Source: Leuconostoc palmae
GTDB taxonomy: Bacteria; Bacillota; Bacilli; Lactobacillales; Lactobacillaceae
Assembly (NCBI RefSeq): GCF_019656075.1
Contig: NZ_BPKZ01000011.1
Coordinates: forward strand, 1 to 33,277
Direction of reading: 5' to 3'
DNA: 33,277 bases
Part shown: piece by piece, positions 1-7,430 of the stretch
How positions within the stretch are numbered: the stretch's first letter is position 1
How the letters are laid out: every line of letters starts with the position of its first letter
Notes under the pieces: generated by a model
What the model was told of the DNA's origin: nothing
The model's database searches: none
The model's input: the letters and a program-made list of their open reading frames with translations, nothing else
Program-made: the position numbers and the translations under genes

Positions 1-58
1 GAATTGACATAAAAATACGCCTATACTTTCATTTTACGGACTGAATAAAAATAGTCCA
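1..58. mobile_element. End of an insertion sequence (partial, left window edge)
   Basis: Bases 40-58 (ACTGAATAAAAATAGTCCA) are the exact reverse complement of bases 33220-33238 at the other edge. Read outward-in, both start TGGACT, that is a TG...CA end as in IS3-family elements. The sequence inside the repeat differs between the two edges, as expected for the left and right ends of one element. No transposase is visible because only the tip is present. The family assignment is an inference from the TG...CA ends. Confidence 0.6.
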
Positions 59-70
59 TTTTTTTAGTAT

Positions 71-97
71 AAGAGCATCTTTCAATGCTCTTGTTTT
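71..97 (+). terminator. Rho-independent terminator-like hairpin
   Basis: Perfect 8-bp stem AAGAGCAT / ATGCTCTT (71-78 and 85-92) with a 6-nt loop, followed by GTTTT. It could end a gene that lay to the left before the IS insertion. The T-tract is short. Confidence 0.5.
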
Positions 98-369
98 AAA
101 GTGAGTGAAACGTTTATATTCTGTGACTGTATTGGTCATTTCTCGCAGCAGCTTCTTTAAAGGATTGTGGTGAATACCTCATGTTAATTTAAATCAATTA
201 ATCACTTGCTGTATGGCAAATAATATTGTTAAAATAGTAACTAACAGTGCTTTTGCCGATTCTAAAGATGACTAACAAACAAATACAAAGTCTAATTTGA
301 TTCCAGTAGTGACTCATCTTTATTATTCCTAGTTATAGCGACGCATTATGCATAATATTCTTATTCTAT
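98..369. other. Intergenic stretch without a recognisable gene
   Basis: Only short frames interrupted by stops are seen, for example a 20-codon frame from 213. No convincing ribosome site, RNA gene or long ORF was found. Part of this may be decayed coding sequence next to the IS. Confidence 0.4.
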
Positions 370-396
370 ATACGTGCCGAATCACGTTAAAAGCAT
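370..396. repeat. 27-bp direct repeat, copy 1, with internal dyad
   Basis: Identical over 27 bp to 1699-1725. It contains the inverted repeat ACGTG-N6-CACGT (372-376 and 383-387) and ends 14 nt before the start codon of the gene at 411, directly ahead of its ribosome site GAGGAGAG. Position and dyad suggest an operator or other shared control element. In one frame it also reads TCRITLKA followed by a stop in both copies, so a shared remnant of a gene end is an alternative. Confidence 0.6.
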
Positions 397-410
397 AGAG
401 GAGAGATATT

Positions 411-752
411 ATGGATGAAAACGGAACTATTGTACCAGCAGAAGTGAGAGGCTGGAATTGGGGTGCATTTATGTACAATATTTTTTGGGGGATTGGAAAT
501 AAAACATATTTGCCCTTGCTATGCTTAATTCCTGTTTTTAATATTGTATGGGCATTTGTATGCGGTTTTAAAGGAAACGAATGGGCTTGGCAAAAGGGTA
601 ATTACAAAGATGTAGAAACATTTAAAGCTGTTCAAGCTACATGGAATAGAGCTGGACTTGTTCAATTTATTCTTACAATTGCCTTTATAGTCCTATATTT
701 CTTATTTATCGGGGCTATGATAACAACTATTTTAAATAACAATAACTATTGA
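411..752 (+). CDS. Small membrane protein with GNEWAW motif
   Basis: A 113-residue protein with a short polar N-terminus, an aromatic motif WNWGAFMYNIFWGIGNKTY at about 16-34, a hydrophobic segment at about 34-52, the motif GNEWAWQKGNY at about 55-65, and a second hydrophobic segment at about 83-106. This is the pattern of a small two-helix membrane protein family common in lactobacilli; I recall relatives being annotated, probably wrongly, as ribonuclease G. Function is unknown. A strong ribosome site (GAGGAGAG) lies 5-8 nt before the ATG. It is preceded by copy 1 of the 27-bp repeat, which it shares with the methyltransferase gene at 1743, so the two may be co-regulated. Confidence 0.75.
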   Translation: MDENGTIVPAEVRGWNWGAFMYNIFWGIGNKTYLPLLCLIPVFNIVWAFVCGFKGNEWAWQKGNYKDVETFKAVQATWNRAGLVQFILTIAFIVLYFLFIGAMITTILNNNNY

Positions 753-802
753 TTATAGGCACTCCTAGACAGAGTGCGTACATAAAATTAAGACTAGAAA
801 CT

Positions 803-1050
803 ATGAATCCAAACACACGTACAATCTTATTATCCATACTTTTTTATTTATAATAATTGTCTTAATAACAGCGCATATATTAACAAATAATCCTTTTTAT
901 TTAAAAATTGGATCAGTGTTCATCGGTATTTTAACTGGACTGTCTACTATCCCAGAAATAAAAGAACAGCGTATGCTAACTTGGCAAAGCAGTTTATTTT
1001 TATTATTAAGTTTATGGTTCATATTAAATCCATGGCTTCATATTAACTAA
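803..1050 (+). pseudogene. Frameshifted small membrane protein
   Basis: An ATG at 803 opens MNPNTRTILLSILF and then stops at 851-853. A second frame, open from 769 to a stop at 1048-1050, continues from about 841 as a hydrophobic protein (FLFIIIVLITAHIL ... LWFILNPWLHIN) but has no start codon of its own before 973. One extra base in the T6 tract at 840-845 would join the two into an 82-residue protein with two or three membrane segments. This looks like a one-base frameshift in a homopolymer: a true mutation, phase variation, or a sequencing error. There is no clear ribosome site before 803 and the family is not recognised. Confidence 0.5.
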
Positions 1051-1128
1051 ATGATGAATTCAATCCTTATCTACCTATCCAACGTTAATTAGAATTCAAA
1101 ACATCCACATGTATCCTGTTTATGTTAA

Positions 1129-1155
1129 CATCAAAATAAACATCTTATTTTGATG
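1129..1155. terminator. AT-rich hairpin between convergent genes
   Basis: Perfect 11-bp inverted repeat CATCAAAATAA / TTATTTTGATG with a 5-nt loop, located between the plus-strand gene remnant ending at 1050 and the minus-strand gene ending at 1170. There is no strong T-tract on either side, so terminator function is uncertain. Confidence 0.4.
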
Positions 1156-1169
1156 CTAGAGCGTGGGTT

Positions 1170-1454
1170 CTATTTGTAATCCATAACAATAATTTCTAAA
1201 GGACGATCCAAAAAAATGTTGATATCGGTCAAAAATGTTTTAAAATGTTCCGTTTCATTATGAAAGTTTATTGCTTCTTCATCTTGCCAATGTTCAATAA
1301 TCTGGTACTCATCAGGCACGGTCAAACTTTTATAGTGATCATAACTTATATTACCGCTTTCTTGACGCGATTTTTTCACAAGAGTAGCGATAAATTCTTT
1401 GTAATCTTGTTGCATGTTTTTGTTTACATTTAGTGTTACATTAATAACTTTCAT
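1170..1454 (-). CDS. ABM-domain (antibiotic biosynthesis monooxygenase fold) protein
   Basis: A 94-residue protein beginning MKVINVTLNVN. It has the single-domain ABM dimeric ferredoxin-like fold pattern: a first strand, a helix with ESGNISYDHYKS, the motif EYQIIEHWQDEEAINFHNETEHFK and a final strand (LEIIVMDY). Such proteins (YgiN-like) act as small quinol oxidases or haem/aldehyde-handling enzymes; the substrate cannot be told here. A longer frame reaches upstream to 1544, but the ATG at 1454 is preceded by a good ribosome site (AAAGAGGG), so it is taken as the start. Transcribed away from the methyltransferase at 1743; 288 bp separate them. Confidence 0.8.
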   Translation of the reverse strand: MKVINVTLNVNKNMQQDYKEFIATLVKKSRQESGNISYDHYKSLTVPDEYQIIEHWQDEEAINFHNETEHFKTFLTDINIFLDRPLEIIVMDYK

Positions 1455-1698
1455 GATACCCTCTTTCTGTATAACAGTATATATCGATTGTACTGCATTT
1501 TGCGTGTCTCTAACAATACCTCTACCATGCCTTAATTGTTGCACTAGCCACCGCTTTAAATGATAAATGAGACTCTGATCCCATGATAATATATATTCAA
1601 AAGATAACCAATTAATGACATCTTGCGTAAACTGTTATCAAAAGACGTTACAAAATACATTAATGAATTTGCAACGTCATCAAAACAAATAGATACAG

Positions 1699-1725
1699 AT
1701 ACGTGCCGAATCACGTTAAAAGCAT
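1699..1725. repeat. 27-bp direct repeat, copy 2, with internal dyad
   Basis: Exact copy of 370-396, again placed immediately before the ribosome site of a plus-strand gene (17 nt from the ATG at 1743). The flanks differ from copy 1. The dyad is ACGTG-N6-CACGT. A 39-codon open frame (1608-1727) runs into this copy and stops just after it, so a decayed gene end is not excluded. Confidence 0.6.
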
Positions 1726-1742
1726 GATTAAGGAATAAAAAA

Positions 1743-2474
1743 ATGAACAAATTAAAAAAACAAGGACTAGACGCACCGCTAGTTCCAATACTGTATATTA
1801 TTGTTGGCCTGTTAGCGATCTTATACGCTTTACTATTTCACACATACTATAGTAGTTATTTATGGACCGTTATTTACGGTATCTTAATGATTTTTGGTGG
1901 TTTGATATTTATACACACCTCAATACGTGGAAAATCTATCATATGGGATAATATTATTTCTGAATTAAATATTCCTGAAAACAGTAAGGTTCTTGATTTA
2001 GGTACCGGCCACGGTCTGGTATTGCTGAAATTTGCGCACCGCTTATCGGAAAAAGGACATGCGACAGGGATAGATTTATGGCGTAACAGGGATCAATCAG
2101 ATAATACCCTAGAAAACACAAAAGCTATTATTGAGTCAAAAAAATTAGAGCAGATCGCAGATGTTCAAACAGCAAACATGCTAGATTTACCTTTTGAAGA
2201 CAACCAATATGATTTTGTCGTCACAAGCTTAGCGCTTCATAATATTAAACCTGCATCAGCACGTAAAGATGCTTTGAATGAAGCTAATCGTGTGTTGAAA
2301 CCAAACGGAACGTTGGTAATCGTTGATACAGGCCATAATAAAAAAGAATACTTATCAGTGTTACGTTCTAATGGATATAGTATTCAGCAACACAAAACAT
2401 ACGGTATCATCGGTTGGTGGACTGGACCTTGGATGCCAACCTACTCTATTATTGCAACGGTTAATAAAAATTAA
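1743..2474 (+). CDS. Membrane-anchored class I SAM-dependent methyltransferase
   Basis: A 243-residue protein. Two hydrophobic segments (about 14-32 and 39-58) precede a Rossmann methyltransferase domain. Motif I VLDLGTGHG is at 83-91, an acidic residue ending strand 2 is at GIDLW, and the post-I motif is in VTSLALHNI. The methyl acceptor is unknown; small membrane-tethered enzymes of this kind may act on lipids, quinones or toxic compounds. The ribosome site AAGGA lies 8-12 nt ahead of the ATG. The 27-bp repeat directly upstream is shared with the small membrane protein gene at 411. A strong bidirectional terminator follows at 2599. Confidence 0.85.
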   Translation: MNKLKKQGLDAPLVPILYIIVGLLAILYALLFHTYYSSYLWTVIYGILMIFGGLIFIHTSIRGKSIIWDNIISELNIPENSKVLDLGTGHGLVLLKFAHRLSEKGHATGIDLWRNRDQSDNTLENTKAIIESKKLEQIADVQTANMLDLPFEDNQYDFVVTSLALHNIKPASARKDALNEANRVLKPNGTLVIVDTGHNKKEYLSVLRSNGYSIQQHKTYGIIGWWTGPWMPTYSIIATVNKN

Positions 2475-2482
2475 TGGCTATT

Positions 2483-2562
2483 TTATAAATCCTCATTGAT
2501 CAGAGATTTCAGTAAAGAATCAATAGCTTTATTTTCCCCAATAATTGATGTGCTCGTCTACA
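2483..2562 (-). pseudogene. Possible C-terminal gene fragment
   Basis: On the minus strand an open frame reads TSTSIIGENKAIDSLLKS and continues to a stop at 2485-2483; an in-frame TAG lies just upstream and no start is present. The composition looks protein-like, but the piece is short and no family is recognised. It may be a remnant of a lost gene between the methyltransferase and the terminator. Confidence 0.25.
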
Positions 2563-2598
2563 AAAATAGATTGACATTATATATAGGAAATACCAGAT

Positions 2599-2645
2599 AA
2601 AAAGACTAAAAAATGCTTACAAAGAAGCTATTTTTTAGTCTTTTT
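2599..2645. terminator. Bidirectional terminator
   Basis: Long near-perfect hairpin: AAAAAGACTAAAAAATGCTT (2599-2618) pairs with the complementary arm at 2625-2645, giving A-runs before and T-runs after the stem. It separates the plus-strand methyltransferase from the minus-strand gene ending at 2680. Confidence 0.85.
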
Positions 2646-2679
2646 CAAAGTTATATTATTTTATATCTGTGATAATCAC

Positions 2680-3021
2680 TTATATATTTCCTACTTTTGA
2701 GTTCAAATAGCTAACAATTTTTTTGACATAGTCCATGTTAATTAGACCAGCAAAAAATTCGCCATTCTCGCTCATCACAATATTATCAGGATATATATAC
2801 TGTTTATATCGTTCATCTTTTGAAATATAATTTTTCATTTCTTCATTTGTTGATAACAAGCCTAAAAGTTCGTTTTTAGACAATAAAGTTCGTTTCCCAT
2901 CATGTTCCTGATAAAAATAATAGCGACGTGTAAAACCAGCTGTCCTGTTCCCAATATTCCACAGAACATCTTTCCAACTATGCTTCTCAAAAATTCCATA
3001 CTTATCATTATTGTCACTCAT
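2680..3021 (-). CDS. Hypothetical soluble protein
   Basis: A 113-residue, tyrosine- and asparagine-rich protein without signal peptide or membrane segment (MSDNNDKYGIFEKHSWKDV...). No motif or family is recognised. Candidate ribosome site GGGGA lies about 12 nt before the ATG, slightly far. It has its own downstream terminator (2599-2645) and sits between accessory DNA and tRNA-Ser. Real coding is likely from codon use and length, but function is unknown. Confidence 0.6.
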   Translation of the reverse strand: MSDNNDKYGIFEKHSWKDVLWNIGNRTAGFTRRYYFYQEHDGKRTLLSKNELLGLLSTNEEMKNYISKDERYKQYIYPDNIVMSENGEFFAGLINMDYVKKIVSYLNSKVGNI

Positions 3022-3215
3022 GATTTTAAAATTTCCCCGTTACTTTATACTGATAAGCCATTAAAGACAAGCTTAACACACTCTACCAAAAAACATTATC
3101 CAAGTAGTTTGTTGGTTACTTTTTTAAGATTCATTTCTCAGCATATTTATTAAAGACCCGAACTAACTACGTTTCCTATTTTGTGTGAAATGCTATAAAA
3201 TGCAACATTGGGTAT

Positions 3216-3257
3216 AAAAAAAGCGCCACATTAAAGTTTTAGAAACCAATGCACCGC
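3216..3257 (-). terminator. Terminator downstream of tRNA-Ser
   Basis: On the minus strand GCGGTGCATT pairs with AATGTGGCGC (one mismatch, two G-T pairs) and is followed by seven T (complement of 3216-3222). It lies 16 nt beyond the 3' end of the tRNA. Confidence 0.65.
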
Positions 3258-3272
3258 CTTGAAATATATTAG

Positions 3273-3360
3273 TGGAGAAGAAGGGATTCGAACCCTCGCA
3301 CGCTTTAACACGTCTACACCCTTAGCAAGGGCGCCTCTTCAGCCGCTTGAGTACTTCTCC
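3273..3360 (-). tRNA. tRNA-Ser (anticodon GCU)
   Basis: The minus strand folds as a long-variable-arm tRNA: acceptor GGAGAAG / CTTCTCC, anticodon stem-loop CCCTTGCTAAGGG with anticodon GCT (reads AGC and AGU), a variable arm, and a T-loop with TTCGAAT. The discriminator base is A and CCA is not encoded. It has its own promoter (3373-3401) and terminator (3216-3257). Confidence 0.95.
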
Positions 3361-3372
3361 ATAACAGATACT

Positions 3373-3401
3373 ACTATACCAGATATTAAATATAGTAGCA
3401 A
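3373..3401 (-). promoter_or_regulatory. Promoter of tRNA-Ser
   Basis: On the minus strand -35 TTGCTA (3401-3396), a 17-bp spacer, and -10 TATAGT (3378-3373), 12 nt before the tRNA 5' end. Confidence 0.7.
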
Positions 3402-3406
3402 GCTTT

Positions 3407-5215
3407 TTACGCTGATTGTGCCTGCTTCAGTACTTCTGAAAAATCTTTGTGATAAATCGCAAACTTTTTTTCTCCAACACCAGAAATAGCCAAAAATTCT
3501 TCATCAGTCTTAGGTTTCAAAATAGCCATATTCATTAATGTTTTATCTGAGAAAATTAAAAATGGTGGTAATCCCGAATCACGTGCTAATTCTAAACGTT
3601 TTGCTTTCAGTTTAGCAAATAATTGATTGTCATCTTCTGACATTTTCAAACCAGTTGTAGCAGATGTCGATTGTCTTTGCGCCACTGCTTGGCGATTAAC
3701 GCGTTTTGTGACTCTTTTTTCACTTTTAAGTACTTTGACGCCATCTTCTGTCAGCTTCAAAACAGGAAACTCTCCGCCTTCAATCCTTAGGTACCCATCA
3801 GCTGTTAAATAATCAATAAAGCTACTGATATCACGAATTGTACGTTCTTTCATAATGCCATAAGTTGGTAAATCTAATAGATAATCAAACCTTTTAACAG
3901 AGGCATCATGAGACCCTTTAAGCACCTTAGCAATCATGTTTTTACCAAAACTTTGGTTCATGCGTACAACATTAGCTAATACTCGCTGAGCATCAACCGT
4001 CACATCTACACTTTCTCGTGAATCTAAGCAATTTGAACATTGTCCACAATTTATTGCCACATCTTCACCAAAATAACCCAACAGATAACGCGGTAAACAT
4101 GTTTCCGTATTAGCATAAGCATTCATTTCACGAATTTTGTGATACTCACCTTGCTTGTAGTCTTCACTACCCTCAGATTTCTGAACAAAAAATTCTTGTA
4201 AATGAATATCCTGTGGTGCATATAATAAAATTGCTTCTGATGGTAGTCCATCACGACCAGCACGGCCGATTTCCTGATAATAAGCTTCTATCTTACCTGG
4301 TACCGCATAGTGTATTACAAAACGAACATCAGGCTTATTGATTCCCATTCCAAAAGCATTGGTTGCTACAATAACTTCAATCTCATCATACAAAAAACCT
4401 TCCTGTGTTTTTTGTCTTTCTGATTCTGACAGCCCCGCATGATACCTACCAACTTTAATACCTTTTTTATCTAAAAAGATGGCTAATTCATCAACTTGTT
4501 TGCGCGTAGCAGCATAAATAATCCCACTCTTACCTTGATTTGCTCGTAAATAGGTTTGAACAAATTGCCTTTTATCGACTTGGCGTTCAATTTTTAAAGA
4601 CAAATTATTTCTAGCAAAACCAGTTAAAACGGTATTTTCTGAAGATATACCTAATAGTTGTTGTAAGTTCTCTCTAACGCGCTCAGTTGCTGTGGCAGTT
4701 AATCCCAAAACTGCTGGATGCGTTGGCAATGTTTCAAGCAAGGGTAAAATATTAAGATAACTCGGCCTGAAGTCATGTCCCCATTGAGACATAACGTGAG
4801 CCTCGTCAATGGCTACTAATTCAATTGGTAATTGTTGGATAAAATTAAAAAAGCTTGGAATAGACAAACGTTCAGGTGAAACATACACCATTTTATACAA
4901 ACCAGAATGGATATCTGACATGCGCTGAGCCTGCTCTGCACCAATTAAAGTTGAGTTTAAAAAAGTTGCTTCAATACCTAATGCATTGAGTCCATCAACC
5001 TGGTCTTTCATCAATGAAATAAGCGGTGAAATGACCAATGTGATACCTCGAAACATCAAAGCAGGTAGTTGATAAGTAATTGACTTACCTCCTCCTGTTG
5101 GCATGATAGCTAAGGCACGTTCATGATTTAATACCTTGTTTATAACCTCTAATTGACCGTAACGAAATTCATCGTATCCAAAAACTTCTTTTAAAATTTC
5201 ACGTGGATTTTGCAT
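3407..5215 (-). CDS. recQ: ATP-dependent DNA helicase RecQ
   Basis: A 602-residue 3'-5' DNA helicase of superfamily 2, used in recombination and stalled-fork repair. Walker A is TGGGKS at 40-45, the DEAH box at 137-140 is followed by the RecQ aromatic-loop region HVMSQWGHDFRPSY, motif III is LTATAT, and motif VI is QEIGRAGRDG. The RecQ zinc-binding cysteines are in CLPRYLLGYFGE...CGQCSNC. A winged-helix region follows and an HRDC domain closes the protein (about 525-600). Length is normal for the family. The ribosome site before ATG 5215 is weak (GGA). It lies 37 bp after the histidine phosphatase gene on the same strand and may be co-transcribed with it. Confidence 0.95.
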   Translation of the reverse strand: MQNPREILKEVFGYDEFRYGQLEVINKVLNHERALAIMPTGGGKSITYQLPALMFRGITLVISPLISLMKDQVDGLNALGIEATFLNSTLIGAEQAQRMSDIHSGLYKMVYVSPERLSIPSFFNFIQQLPIELVAIDEAHVMSQWGHDFRPSYLNILPLLETLPTHPAVLGLTATATERVRENLQQLLGISSENTVLTGFARNNLSLKIERQVDKRQFVQTYLRANQGKSGIIYAATRKQVDELAIFLDKKGIKVGRYHAGLSESERQKTQEGFLYDEIEVIVATNAFGMGINKPDVRFVIHYAVPGKIEAYYQEIGRAGRDGLPSEAILLYAPQDIHLQEFFVQKSEGSEDYKQGEYHKIREMNAYANTETCLPRYLLGYFGEDVAINCGQCSNCLDSRESVDVTVDAQRVLANVVRMNQSFGKNMIAKVLKGSHDASVKRFDYLLDLPTYGIMKERTIRDISSFIDYLTADGYLRIEGGEFPVLKLTEDGVKVLKSEKRVTKRVNRQAVAQRQSTSATTGLKMSEDDNQLFAKLKAKRLELARDSGLPPFLIFSDKTLMNMAILKPKTDEEFLAISGVGEKKFAIYHKDFSEVLKQAQSA

Positions 5216-5252
5216 AATTCCATTATAATCTATTACCTTAATTCATGTGTTA

Positions 5253-5909
5253 TTAAAAAAAGGTTGTTACATCGTTAAACTTATCAACCGTAAAATTACC
5301 CTCACTATCAAGCTCAAAAACAGATATCGAACCGTTTCTAGGTCGTTGAGCTGTTTCTAAATGACCATAATGTTGTGCTAAATTACCAATTAATTGACCA
5401 TGTGTAACTAGCAAAATAGTCGCATTCTGTTGATAATTTTCTTGAAGGTGCCGTAATGATTGATCAATACGCTGCCAAAAATCAGCAGCACTTTCACCTA
5501 TATGTGATTCATCAAGTTGATGAATCGTATTCATGATATCCGTCATGCGATACTGCTTGCCAATTTCACTTGGATTGTCTGTATCCAGACCTAATTGTTG
5601 GCCAACTGATCCCCACATCACATGATTAGAGCCACCTTCAAAGCTACCAAAAAAATATTCTCGCCAATCAGACGTCAAAATTAACTCTGGCGTCTGATAT
5701 TTATTTCCTTTTAAAATAAATTCTGCTGTATGCATCGCACGAGTTGTATCAGATGCTATTGCTACATCAAATTTTACACGGCTTAAGCGTTCCCCAGCAA
5801 ACCGCCCATCTTGTTGTCCTTGTTCAGTTAGGGGCGTATCTGCCCATCCTTGAACCTTATCTAATTGATTAAAAATTGTTTGTCCATGTCGAACTGCATA
5901 AATTTTCAT
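5253..5909 (-). CDS. Histidine phosphatase family protein (phosphoglycerate mutase-like)
   Basis: A 218-residue cytoplasmic protein of the histidine phosphatase superfamily. The catalytic motif RHGQT is at 8-12 (His9 would take the phosphate), and the second conserved histidine is in LLVTHGQLIGNL near residue 165. The acidic catalytic region FFGSFEGG is also present. These are usually broad-specificity phosphatases; metabolic mutase activity is not implied. A strong GGAGG site precedes the ATG. It is probably transcribed with recQ downstream; an 88-bp gap to the upstream membrane-protein gene may hold a promoter. Confidence 0.85.
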   Translation of the reverse strand: MKIYAVRHGQTIFNQLDKVQGWADTPLTEQGQQDGRFAGERLSRVKFDVAIASDTTRAMHTAEFILKGNKYQTPELILTSDWREYFFGSFEGGSNHVMWGSVGQQLGLDTDNPSEIGKQYRMTDIMNTIHQLDESHIGESAADFWQRIDQSLRHLQENYQQNATILLVTHGQLIGNLAQHYGHLETAQRPRNGSISVFELDSEGNFTVDKFNDVTTFF

Positions 5910-5997
5910 AATAACGCCTCCACTTGCAACAATACTTTAAGTATAGTTCAAACAAATATCCAAACATCCCCAGTACAAATAAAAGATTTTTTCTACA

Positions 5998-6456
5998 TTA
6001 AAATGGGTTTAATTTAAATGACCATGGTATCCATTGGCGCAAGATATAATGTAACAGTGCCAACAGCCCTGCAATAATAATCACGGAATAAAGTTGGGGA
6101 CTTTGAAAGCCATTGCGATGATCAAACAGTCTATATATCAGTTGCGACACAATAAATAACATGCTAAACCAACCAAAATAAGCAGCCAATATATTCCCAC
6201 CAATTCGTGTGGTTTTATCAAACCAGTTTTCTGATTGGTCAGCTAAAAATTTAACATGAATCCAATCTAAAAACAGCATAATAAAAACGAAACTAATCAA
6301 ATCCATACTCACTAACTTCAGGATTGTCCAATAATCACGTGCCACATCAAACGCGCGATTATGTAGAATATTAATAATATAGGCTGTCAATATATCTGAC
6401 CCTAAAATAAACAGTAACCAACTTATTGGTTTTGCCCTAACCATATCACGAATCAT
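5998..6456 (-). CDS. Four-helix integral membrane protein, unknown function
   Basis: A 152-residue protein with hydrophobic segments at about 12-30, 46-63, 87-109 and 122-140, and no enzymatic motif that I recognise. A ribosome site AGAGAG precedes the ATG. The gene starts 24 bp after the stop of the LysR-type regulator gene and is probably read from the same transcript. No link to the YeiH-type transporter can be shown. Confidence 0.65.
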   Translation of the reverse strand: MIRDMVRAKPISWLLFILGSDILTAYIINILHNRAFDVARDYWTILKLVSMDLISFVFIMLFLDWIHVKFLADQSENWFDKTTRIGGNILAAYFGWFSMLFIVSQLIYRLFDHRNGFQSPQLYSVIIIAGLLALLHYILRQWIPWSFKLNPF

Positions 6457-6480
6457 AGAAACTCTCTTTTCTTAACAAAC

Positions 6481-7305
6481 TTATAAATTGTTTTGCCGAG
6501 CCATATTAACAATTTGATTATACCATCTCATATGTTCACTGCGATTTTCATGAGCCAGTCGAATCATATAAAACGATCGATTAAATTCATCAGAAAGTGT
6601 TTTGAAATTTGTGCCAGAAACTAAACTTTGAATACTTACAATCGATTGTCCGACGTTTTTAGACAATAACTTCGTAATAATATCATTATTAGAGATTGTC
6701 ATAGCATTTTTAGGAATGATATTGTTTTGTTTGAAATACTGCTGCGTGTAATGATAAACGCCTGATCCTTTTTCGCGAACCAACCAATGATCCGATTTTA
6801 AATCACCTGCCAAAACCAACTGATCATGCCCAATTTCATCACGAACAACATAATCATGTGTAATTGGTTTTTCAATCATGCCAAAGTCAAATTGATGATT
6901 TAACACACCAGCTAGAATATCTTCTGAGTTATGCATTTCTATCTTAAAATCCACCATACAAAGTTTTTCAAGACCAATACTTTCTAATATTTTAGGTAAT
7001 AGTACTGTAGCAGAAGTTTGCGAGGCCCCAATCACAATTTTGATTCTCTGATCATAAGCAAAGCTATCAGTAATAGTTTGCCACTCATTTAATAAATTCA
7101 GGGCTTTTTGATAGAGTAATCGCGCATTTTGTGTTGGTGTGAACTCTGTCCTGCCATTACGATCAAAGAGTTGGACATTTAATTCTTTTTCTAATTGTTT
7201 AATATGGACACTAACTGTTGGTTGAGAAATAAATAACTGTTCGGCTGCCTTAGAAAATGATCTAGTTTCATAGACGGCAACAAATGTTTGAAGTAGTTTA
7301 AACAT
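6481..7305 (-). CDS. LysR-family transcriptional regulator
   Basis: A 274-residue LysR-type regulator. The N-terminal winged helix-turn-helix (about 1-60) reads TRSFSKAAEQLFISQPTVS, the classic LysR signature, and is followed by a periplasmic-binding-protein-like effector domain (about 86-274). It is transcribed divergently from the YeiH-family transporter at 7431 with 125 bp between the starts. That is the standard arrangement of a LysR regulator and its target, so control of the transporter is a reasonable inference. Ribosome site AGGTGAG precedes the ATG. Effector unknown; sulfur compounds are possible if the transporter follows its family name. Confidence 0.9.
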   Translation of the reverse strand: MFKLLQTFVAVYETRSFSKAAEQLFISQPTVSVHIKQLEKELNVQLFDRNGRTEFTPTQNARLLYQKALNLLNEWQTITDSFAYDQRIKIVIGASQTSATVLLPKILESIGLEKLCMVDFKIEMHNSEDILAGVLNHQFDFGMIEKPITHDYVVRDEIGHDQLVLAGDLKSDHWLVREKGSGVYHYTQQYFKQNNIIPKNAMTISNNDIITKLLSKNVGQSIVSIQSLVSGTNFKTLSDEFNRSFYMIRLAHENRSEHMRWYNQIVNMARQNNL

Positions 7306-7430
7306 AGCTCACCTATTAATAAAATTAATTAAAGTCATTATAAATATTTATTTTACAAATAGCAAACTTAGCAGTACTATTAACCCTGTTATCAATCTGT
7401 ACAATAAAAAAGTCTATTGGGAGAGTTGTC

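Noticed and set aside
38..67. Hairpin GGACT/AGTCC plus T-run at the left edge as a terminator
   Set aside because: The short stem is part of the IS terminal repeat, which explains the conservation; it may still terminate weakly.
29..139. Minus-strand frame of 36 codons from an ATG at 139
   Set aside because: It runs through the terminator-like hairpin and into the IS terminal repeat; coding is unlikely.
1556..1750. 64-codon minus-strand ORF between the ABM and methyltransferase genes
   Set aside because: No ribosome site, and it covers the 27-bp repeat and the methyltransferase start region; no protein-family features.
3259..3489. Plus-strand ORF of 76 codons
   Set aside because: It is the complement of tRNA-Ser and of the end of recQ.
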